Source of the DNA: Verrucomicrobiota bacterium
Lineage (GTDB): Bacteria > Verrucomicrobiota > Verrucomicrobiia > Chthoniobacterales > Terrimicrobiaceae
Assembly (NCBI GenBank): GCA_026398285.1
Contig: JAPLTI010000229.1
Coordinates: 1 to 10,281, forward strand
Length of the DNA stretch: 10,281 nucleotides
Direction: 5' to 3'
Shown: piece by piece, positions 5,796 through 10,281 of the stretch
How positions within the stretch are numbered: the stretch's first letter is position 1
Layout: the number at the start of each line of letters is the position of its first letter
Made by a program: the position numbers and the translations under genes
Notes under the pieces: model-generated
What the model was told of the DNA's origin: nothing
The model's input: only the letters and a program-made list of their open reading frames with translations
The model's database searches: none

Positions 5796-6743
5796 CTACT
5801 TCGAAAGCTCGAGCATTCGGCGCACCGAGTGTTCGGCTTTGGCACGAACATCCTCGGGAATCTCGATGCGAGGCTCAAGGTTGGCGAGGCAATCGCGCAG
5901 CTTCTCGAGCGTGTTCATTTTCATGTAGCGGCAGTCTGCGCAGGCGCACGAGTCGGTTGGACCGGGAATGAAATTCTTGTTCGGCACTTCGCGGCGGAGC
6001 CTGTGCAACATGCCGCTCTCGGTGACGATGATGAAATCCTTGGCGGGATTGTCGCGGCAGAACGACACCATTTTTTCCGTGGAGCACACTTCGTCGGCAA
6101 GCAGTCGCACGGCGAGCGTGCATTCAGGATGAGCGACGACCACGGCATTCGGAAATTCAGCTTTGATGCGGTTGATGCTGTCGCGGGTGAACTCGACGTG
6201 GACATAACAATTGCCGCGCCAGAGGTCCATGTGGCGGCCGGTTTTTTCCATCACCCAGGCGCCGAGATTCTGATCTGGAACGAAGAGGATATTGCGATCC
6301 TTCGGAGCGGATTCGACGATTTTGACAGCATTGCCGCTCGTTACGATCACATCGGCGAGCGCCTTCACGCCTGCGCTGCAGTTGATGTAGGCGATGACAT
6401 AGTAGTTTTTATCCCGGTGCTCCTCCAGAAACGCAGCCAGCTTGTCCGCAGGGCAGGAATCCGAGAGCGAGCAGCCGGCATCCATGTCGGGAATCACGAC
6501 GGTTTTCGATGGGCTTAAAATCTTGGCCGTTTCGCCCATGAAGTGGACGCCACAAAAAGCGATGACATCGGCATCCGTCTCCGCTGCCTGACGGCTGAGT
6601 CCCAGAGAATCTCCCACAAAGTCAGCCACCTCTTGGATAGCGGCGATCTGGTAGTTGTGCGCGAGAATCACGGCATTGCGGGAGCGCTTGAGCTCCATGA
6701 TTTCCGAAATGAGGTCGGTCGAGACGGCTTGCATGGGCGTCAC
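5796..6743 (-). CDS. nadA: Quinolinate synthase NadA
   Basis: Condenses iminoaspartate with dihydroxyacetone phosphate to quinolinate, the second step of de novo NAD synthesis, using an oxygen-sensitive 4Fe-4S cluster. Diagnostic stretches include ILAHNYQ near the start, FCGVHFMGETAKIL, CSLSDSCPADK, GNCYVHVEF, HPEC and SCACADCRYMKMNTL. Numbered from the start chosen here, the likely cluster ligands are C64, C179 and a Cys of the CACADC segment (C271). I prefer the GTG at 6743 because GAGGA lies 9 nt upstream. TTG at 6770 (324 residues) and ATG at 6734 (312 residues) are alternatives, and the latter is acceptable from family length. nadB and nadC are not in the window. It leads the DEAD-box helicase on the same strand, an association with no obvious biochemical logic. 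Confidence 0.96.
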   Translation of the reverse strand: MTPMQAVSTDLISEIMELKRSRNAVILAHNYQIAAIQEVADFVGDSLGLSRQAAETDADVIAFCGVHFMGETAKILSPSKTVVIPDMDAGCSLSDSCPADKLAAFLEEHRDKNYYVIAYINCSAGVKALADVIVTSGNAVKIVESAPKDRNILFVPDQNLGAWVMEKTGRHMDLWRGNCYVHVEFTRDSINRIKAEFPNAVVVAHPECTLAVRLLADEVCSTEKMVSFCRDNPAKDFIIVTESGMLHRLRREVPNKNFIPGPTDSCACADCRYMKMNTLEKLRDCLANLEPRIEIPEDVRAKAEHSVRRMLELSK

Positions 6744-6824
6744 GATGCGCGATCCTCGGCGAGCAATCAAGCGGGGTCTTTTGCCCTGAATGTCTTGATT
6801 TATCAGGACTGCTGTCTGTCATTC

Positions 6825-6878
6825 CTAAGTGCCAACGCACTCTCGACCCGGGCTGTGGGATCCGTTAGGCTTAGCCAT
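6825..6878 (-). CDS. Possible 17-codon leader ORF upstream of nadA
   Basis: On the minus strand GGGAG (6888-6884) lies 5 nt before an ATG that opens MAKPNGSHSPGRECVGT, ending in TAG 82 bp before the preferred nadA start. The ribosome-binding site is better than that of most genes in the window. It could be a leader peptide of the nadA transcript or chance. No family is recognised, and no attenuator hairpin is obvious between it and nadA. Confidence 0.2.
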   Translation of the reverse strand: MAKPNGSHSPGRECVGT

Positions 6879-6914
6879 CATTACTCCCTTCCATTTTTTA
6901 GGAGATTGCTCCGC

Positions 6915-6977
6915 ATGAAAGAGGCCGCCGCCCGCGTCTTGGGCAAGCAAACCCCTGAGTCAAGTCCAGCCCCATGA
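6915..6977 (+). CDS. 20-codon ORF overlapping the DUF3800 start (ATGA), probable translational coupler
   Basis: AGGAGA (6900-6905) lies 9 nt before this ATG, one of the best ribosome-binding sites in the window. The ORF encodes 20 residues (starting MKEAAARVLGKQ, ending PESSPAP) and its TGA overlaps the ATG of the DUF3800 gene as ATGA. The DUF3800 start has no Shine-Dalgarno motif of its own, so terminating ribosomes reinitiating there is the natural model. The product resembles nothing I know and may be a leader or a genuine microprotein. Alternatively it is the remnant of a longer upstream partner gene. Confidence 0.45.
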   Translation: MKEAAARVLGKQTPESSPAP

Positions 6978-7771
6978 AATCGAGCTTCATTGCCTATATC
7001 GATGAATCGGGCGATGAGGGTTTTGTCTTTAACTCCGACGGGAGCGGCAGTTCCCGCTGGTTTGTGTTGTCTGCGGCAGTCATCAGGCAAAGCTGCGATT
7101 TGCAGATGGTGTCGTGCCTGAAAGAAGTGCGTTCCATTTTGAAGAAAAATCTGAAGGCACCCTTGCACTTTGTCGATTTGAAGCACGAACAGCGCGTGCC
7201 TTACATCAGGAGGGTTGGGAATCTACCCATCCGAACGGTGAGCGTGCTGATTTACAAGCCTCTCATTTCGGAGCCCGAGAAATTTCAGAACAACAAATAT
7301 CTTCTCTACCGCTACGCGACGCGTCTTTTGCTGGAGCGTGTTTCATGGCTCGGCCGTGACCAACGGCGTTTCGGTGAAGGCGATGGCTTCAAGGAGGTCA
7401 TTTTTTCCAATCGCAGCAATATGTCTTATGAGGACATCCGTTCCTACATGCGTGTATTGCTCAAACAATCCGAGGCAAGCCCCAGCCAGGTGCAACTCGA
7501 CCCCACAGTGATCGATCCCGAACGGATCAGAGCTGTGGAGCACTCGAAACTGGCAGGATTACAAGTGGCGGATGCCGTGGCTTCGGGATTCCACTTCGCT
7601 CTCAAAGTGAATCGTTATGGCGAAACCGAAGTTGGTTACCTTCCGCACCTGAAACAGACGATCTATCGCCACAAGACCATCTCGTTGGGCTACGGCTTGA
7701 AGTTTTGGCCCGAAGATATCGCTACAGTGAAATCAAAAGCCCCCGAAGTGAGTCACCTCGAGGGCTTATGA
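6974..7771 (+). CDS. DUF3800 domain-containing protein
   Basis: A 265-residue protein with the hallmarks of DUF3800. It has an N-terminal beta strand ending in an acidic motif (AYIDESGDEG, D10-D14), LHFVDLKH (residues 64-71), a middle alpha/beta region, and a C-terminal LQVADAVASG (196-205) with the conserved Asp200. This acidic arrangement suggests an RNase H-like metal-dependent nuclease fold. The family has no firmly assigned function and is often found in accessory and defence-type neighbourhoods (general knowledge, not shown here). Its start overlaps the stop of a 20-codon ORF with a strong ribosome-binding site. Its last ~35 bp lie inside a strong inverted repeat that reads as a terminator for a minus-strand transcript. 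No membrane segment or signal peptide is seen. Confidence 0.85.
   Translation: MKSSFIAYIDESGDEGFVFNSDGSGSSRWFVLSAAVIRQSCDLQMVSCLKEVRSILKKNLKAPLHFVDLKHEQRVPYIRRVGNLPIRTVSVLIYKPLISEPEKFQNNKYLLYRYATRLLLERVSWLGRDQRRFGEGDGFKEVIFSNRSNMSYEDIRSYMRVLLKQSEASPSQVQLDPTVIDPERIRAVEHSKLAGLQVADAVASGFHFALKVNRYGETEVGYLPHLKQTIYRHKTISLGYGLKFWPEDIATVKSKAPEVSHLEGL
7733..7767 (-). terminator. Rho-independent terminator on the minus strand
   Basis: AAGCCC-CGA-GTGA (7737-7751) pairs with TCAC-TCG-GGGCTT (7753-7767), 13 pairs with two mismatches. Read on the minus strand the stem ends GGGGGCTTTTGATTT, giving a U-rich tail. On the plus strand it is followed by ATGAAATTG with no U-run. It therefore serves a minus-strand RNA, although it lies inside the 3' end of the plus-strand DUF3800 gene. 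Some bidirectional function is possible. Confidence 0.6.
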
Positions 7772-7857
7772 AATTGAATGGTCCCAGGAACCGAGGATCC
7801 CACCCCTTAGGGGCTGCCACTCGTGAGAGCGACCTCTACCTTTCCTGCGCTTACCAG
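7735..7857 (-). ncRNA. Candidate minus-strand small RNA with promoter, structure and terminator
   Basis: A perfect TTGACA -35 (7892-7887, minus strand) would place a start near 7857, though the -10 at the right spacing (AAGTTT) is weak. The predicted RNA folds cleanly: CAGGAA with TTCCTG, then GAGGTC with GATCCTC (one bulge), enclosing a short CTC-TCAC-GAG hairpin and CCCCT-A-AGGGG (7803-7813). It ends in the terminator at 7767-7733. No minus-strand coding gene follows, so it is not a riboswitch for one. It does not match SRP, 6S, RNase P, tmRNA or tRNA motifs I can recall. Function is unknown; antisense action on the DUF3800 message 3' end is possible. Confidence 0.4.
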
Positions 7858-7888
7858 CTAGCAAAACTTCATTCTCAGAGGTCCGTTG

Positions 7889-7964
7889 TCAAGCTTGGTT
7901 AAATGCTTGAAGCCCGCTCAAGCCTTAGTCGCAGCAAGCCGCAGCGTGAATTCAACCCGCTTGA
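7889..7964 (+). other. Four alternating TCAAGC/GCTTGA arms upstream of fur
   Basis: TCAAGC (7889-7894), GCTTGA (7905-7910), TCAAGC (7918-7923) and GCTTGA (7959-7964) can pair as 1:2 plus 3:4, or as 2:3, giving mutually exclusive 6-bp hairpins. They may instead be half-sites for a dimeric regulator. Together with the small RNA this is all I can see in the 264-bp gap between the DUF3800 gene and fur. Confidence 0.3.
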
Positions 7965-8000
7965 TGACGAGACAGTAATTCAAAACCAATCCCCCCTGCC

Positions 8001-8029
8001 TTGACTCGGGGCGCGAGGGGTAGTTTTAT
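8001..8029 (+). promoter_or_regulatory. Promoter of the fur-argH-tatC operon (predicted leaderless start)
   Basis: TTGACT (8001-8006), a 17-bp spacer and TTTTAT (8024-8029) make a good sigma70-type promoter. Seven bases past the -10 is the A of the fur ATG (8036), and there is no Shine-Dalgarno motif before it, so the message may be leaderless. No clear Fur-box-like inverted repeat is seen over the promoter. Confidence 0.5.
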
Positions 8030-8035
8030 CCCGCG

Positions 8036-8518
8036 ATGGCCACTGTCTCACGCGAGAGCGTGCGGGAGATTCTGCATGAGTTTCTCGCTGGAAAAGGACT
8101 GCGCAAGACTGCGCAGCGGGAGGCTATTATTGAGGCCGCGTTCGGCACGAACAAACACTACACCGCAGAGGAGCTTCTCGAGATGGCGCGTGCGATCGAC
8201 CGCTCTGTGTCACGGGCCACTGTTTACCGGACGCTTCCTTTGCTTGTGCAAAGCGGACTGCTGCGCGAACTCGATCTCGGTGGCGACACGAAAATCTACG
8301 ATCCAAATTTCCTGGAACATCCCACGCACAACCATTTGGTCTGCGTGGATTGCAAAAAAATCATCGAATTTGAAGACCCGAACATGGAACTCCTCGAAAA
8401 CTGCATCACCCGCCGGCTGGGTTTTTCCCCGACCAACAAGATGGTGAAAATCGAAGCCCGCTGCGATGAACTGCAATTGAAGGGATCCTGCACGAAGCGG
8501 ATGGAATCCAAAGCCTGA
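8036..8518 (+). CDS. Fur-family metal-responsive transcriptional regulator
   Basis: A 160-residue Fur-superfamily repressor, a dimeric cytoplasmic DNA-binding protein responding to a metal or peroxide. The N-terminal winged helix includes GLRKTAQREAIIEAAF (21-36), HYTAEELLEMA (41-51) and the recognition helix SRATVYRTLPLLVQSGLL (59-76). The dimerisation and metal domain has HPTHNHLVCVDCKKIIEFEDP with H98, H100, C103, C106 and E111. The usual second CxxC is replaced by C143 and C152, eight residues apart, so structural zinc binding may be incomplete or unusual. Fur, PerR and Zur cannot be separated from this, hence no symbol. The ATG has no Shine-Dalgarno motif and coincides with the predicted transcription start. 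argH follows after 6 bp, and co-transcription with argH and tatC is likely. Confidence 0.93.
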   Translation: MATVSRESVREILHEFLAGKGLRKTAQREAIIEAAFGTNKHYTAEELLEMARAIDRSVSRATVYRTLPLLVQSGLLRELDLGGDTKIYDPNFLEHPTHNHLVCVDCKKIIEFEDPNMELLENCITRRLGFSPTNKMVKIEARCDELQLKGSCTKRMESKA

Positions 8519-8524
8519 CGAGAT

Positions 8525-9892
8525 ATGTGGAAAGGACGATTCAAAGAAGAGCAATCAGACCTCCTGAAAAGTTACGGCGCGTCGGTGCATGTGGATTGGC
8601 AACTCTACCGCCAGGACATCAGGGGCAGCATCGCGCACGCGCGGGCTCTGCTCGAGGCGGGCATACTGACTTCCGAAGAATTCCGCCAAATCGAAGCAGG
8701 CCTATTGGAAATCCGCGCTGAAATTGAGGCTGGGAAATTTGAGTTCAGTCAGGACCTCGAGGATGTGCACATGAACATCGAGGCGGAACTTACGAAGCGC
8801 ATCGGAGCGGCAGGAGCAAAGCTCCACACCGCCCGTAGCCGCAACGACCAAGTGGCTCTAGACTTTCGCCTTTGGCTTCGCGACGCATGCGAGGGGTTGA
8901 GCGGCGGCATTCGCTCGCTCCAGGTCTCACTCGTCGGTCTCGCCGAACGCCACAAGGAGGCCATCATTCCCGGCTACACCCACCTCCAGCGTGCTCAGCC
9001 CGTCTTTTTTGCACATCACCTCTTGGCCTATATCGAGATGCTCGACCGAGATGCCTCGCGTCTGGCCGACGCATCCACGCGGATGGACGCCTGCCCGCTT
9101 GGCTCGGGGGCGATTGCGGGTTCAACGATCCTTTTGAACCGCGAGGCCGTGGCCAGGGAACTGGGGTTCTCCAAAGTCACGACGAACAGCATGGATGCCG
9201 TCGCGGACCGAGACTTCGCATGCGAGGTGCTGGCCGATATTGCAATTCTCGGAATGCATATTTCCCGTCTGAGTGAGGATGTCATTCTCTGGTCCTCGAC
9301 GGAGTTTGGATTTATCGAGTTAAGTGACCGTCACACGACCGGTTCGAGCCTGATGCCGCAGAAAAAAAATCCCGACATCGCGGAGTTGGCGCGTGGACGC
9401 ACTGGGAGGCTTTACGGGAACCTTATGAGCCTTCTCACTGTGATGAAGGGCCTTCCGCTCACCTACAACCGCGACATGCAGGAGGACAAGGAGGCCGTTT
9501 TCGATTCGGTGAAATCGGCATCCGAAACGCTGGCCATTTTCGCCGAGATGTTCGACGCCGCTTCGCTTCGCGAAGACCGGGCCCTGGCTGCTGCGAGCGA
9601 TCCCCTGCTCCTTGCCACCGACTTGGCCGACCGATTGGTTGAAGGCGGTGTGCCGTTCCGCCAAGCACACGAGATTGTTGGAGGACTTGTTGCCGTGGCT
9701 CAGGAAACCAAAACTCCATTGCACAAATTGGACGCGACCGAATTCGCGGCGGCATCCCCTGTGCTAACACCCGAAATCGTGAAGGCCACTTTCGACCTGC
9801 GCGCAGCACTCGCCGCGCGCGGCACAACCGGCGCCCCCTCACCGGAAAACATCCAAAGGGAACTCAGCCGCTGGCGTGAACAACTCCGCTAA
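8525..9892 (+). CDS. argH: Argininosuccinate lyase
   Basis: Cleaves argininosuccinate to arginine and fumarate, the last step of arginine synthesis; a cytoplasmic homotetramer of the fumarase/aspartase superfamily. The 455-residue length is normal. Signature segments are SRNDQVALDFRLWLRD (105-120), THLQRAQPVFFAHHLLAY (152-169) with the active-site region His153, DRDFACEVLADIA (228-240), and the superfamily signature GSSLMPQKKNPD (273-284) with catalytic-loop Ser275 and Lys281. The start is 6 bp after the fur stop, with only a weak GACGAG-like ribosome-binding site, so translation probably depends on the upstream gene. The 3' end overlaps the proposed tatC start by 17 bp. It is intact, with no missing key residues. 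Confidence 0.97.
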   Translation: MWKGRFKEEQSDLLKSYGASVHVDWQLYRQDIRGSIAHARALLEAGILTSEEFRQIEAGLLEIRAEIEAGKFEFSQDLEDVHMNIEAELTKRIGAAGAKLHTARSRNDQVALDFRLWLRDACEGLSGGIRSLQVSLVGLAERHKEAIIPGYTHLQRAQPVFFAHHLLAYIEMLDRDASRLADASTRMDACPLGSGAIAGSTILLNREAVARELGFSKVTTNSMDAVADRDFACEVLADIAILGMHISRLSEDVILWSSTEFGFIELSDRHTTGSSLMPQKKNPDIAELARGRTGRLYGNLMSLLTVMKGLPLTYNRDMQEDKEAVFDSVKSASETLAIFAEMFDAASLREDRALAAASDPLLLATDLADRLVEGGVPFRQAHEIVGGLVAVAQETKTPLHKLDATEFAAASPVLTPEIVKATFDLRAALAARGTTGAPSPENIQRELSRWREQLR

Positions 9893-10281
9893 ACGACCAT
9901 CCACGACTCTCGAAAAGTTCTTTGCTTTTCGCAACCGAGGGGATGAATCCAAGCCCTTCCTCTCCCACATAGAGGACCTGCGCTTCACGATTATCAAAAT
10001 AGCGGCGGCGCTCGTATGCGGGATGCTCCTCTCATTCGTCTTTCGCACCGAGTTGGCAGCCATCGTGCAACATCCACTCGTGGCAGTGGACCCACAGCGT
10101 GCGGCGAATTTACAATCCCTCGGCGTGGCGGACTCCTTCACGATCTCGCTCGAGCTTTCCTTCTACGCCGGCTTGGTTCTTTCGTTTCCCTTGATCGTGA
10201 TTTTTCTGGCGGAGTTCATCCTTCCGGCTCTGACACCCAAGGAAAAGGCAATGATCTTTCCAGCGGCCGCGCTTGGGTCCG
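9876..10281 (+). CDS. tatC: Sec-independent (Tat) protein translocase subunit TatC, partial at the window end
   Basis: The first 135 residues of TatC, the inner-membrane receptor for twin-arginine signal peptides. After a ~30-residue hydrophilic N-terminus comes FLSHIEDLR (28-36), the form here of the conserved HLEELR signal-peptide-binding motif. The first transmembrane segment follows (~37-56), then a periplasmic loop and a second segment (~94-115, FYAGLVLSFPLIVIFLAEF) running into ILPALTPKEKA, matching the family's F-x-PAL-x-x-E-x-K pattern. The commonly conserved Lys before the second segment is Glu here (SLELS). I chose GTG at 9876 because no in-frame ATG precedes the first transmembrane segment; it overlaps argH by 17 bp and has only a distant AAGGGA. 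Only the start is uncertain. The window ends inside the gene; tatA/B are not in the window. Confidence 0.9.
   Translation, partial: MNNSAKRPSTTLEKFFAFRNRGDESKPFLSHIEDLRFTIIKIAAALVCGMLLSFVFRTELAAIVQHPLVAVDPQRAANLQSLGVADSFTISLELSFYAGLVLSFPLIVIFLAEFILPALTPKEKAMIFPAAALGS

Noticed and set aside
5829..6518. 229-codon plus-strand open frame inside nadA
   Set aside because: Antisense to a clearly recognised gene; no domain and no ribosome-binding site.
6795..6823. Promoter TTGATT-17-GTCATT for the DUF3800 transcript, and TGATTTATCA as a nadA operator
   Set aside because: The -10 is poor and the palindrome is short; neither rises above what is expected by chance in this AT-richer gap.
7772..7900. 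T-box or lysine riboswitch on the minus strand
   Set aside because: AAGGGGTGGGATCC and GGTAGAGGTCGC only partly resemble T-box and L-box motifs. The other conserved segments are absent and no minus-strand gene follows.
7955..7980. Hammerhead-ribozyme-like TTGATGACGAGAC
   Set aside because: The CUGAUGA and GAAA cores do not match, and no three-stem arrangement can be drawn.

Overview
The window is chromosomal DNA from a Gram-negative-type bacterium. My best guess is a member of Verrucomicrobiota: the protein flavour of TatC, NadA and the helicase fits, Shine-Dalgarno motifs are sparse, and DUF3800 and small GIY-YIG genes are present. This is an impression from the proteins, not a database result. 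Most of the window looks like moderately GC-rich housekeeping DNA. The first ~170 bases are strikingly AT-rich and look acquired.

Layout. (1) 1-2202: the right-hand end of an integrated element. It has an AT-rich repeat-bearing control region, a small HTH-like protein, and a convergent tyrosine recombinase (minus strand) whose promoter abuts a 3'-terminal tRNA/tmRNA-like fragment, the probable attachment site. (2) 2203-3307: three tandem ~360-bp units. Each has a palindrome-rich 116-bp leader followed by an 80-codon GIY-YIG endonuclease gene, and the array ends in a 7-bp stub of a fourth unit. (3) 3389-6743: a HAD phosphatase/phosphoglucomutase-like gene, facing a minus-strand pair nadA then a DEAD-box helicase with a DbpA-like C-terminal domain. 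(4) 6744-8000: a divergent intergenic region, a 20-codon ORF translationally coupled (ATGA) to a DUF3800 gene, and an apparently unrecognised minus-strand small RNA with its own terminator. (5) 8001-10281: fur-family regulator, argH and tatC (cut by the window end), all on the plus strand with 6-bp and -17-bp junctions, so probably one operon. Its promoter is placed to give a leaderless fur message.

How it fits together. The core genes serve NAD synthesis (nadA), arginine synthesis (argH), RNA remodelling (helicase), metal or peroxide-responsive regulation (Fur family) and protein export (tatC). The accessory part is a recombinase-carrying element that probably entered the 3' end of an RNA gene whose intact copy should lie left of the window. 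The tandem GIY-YIG units would have been the original downstream neighbour of that RNA gene. The units (structured leader plus nuclease, amplified in tandem, protein under purifying selection) and the minus-strand small RNA are the two parts most likely to be undescribed.
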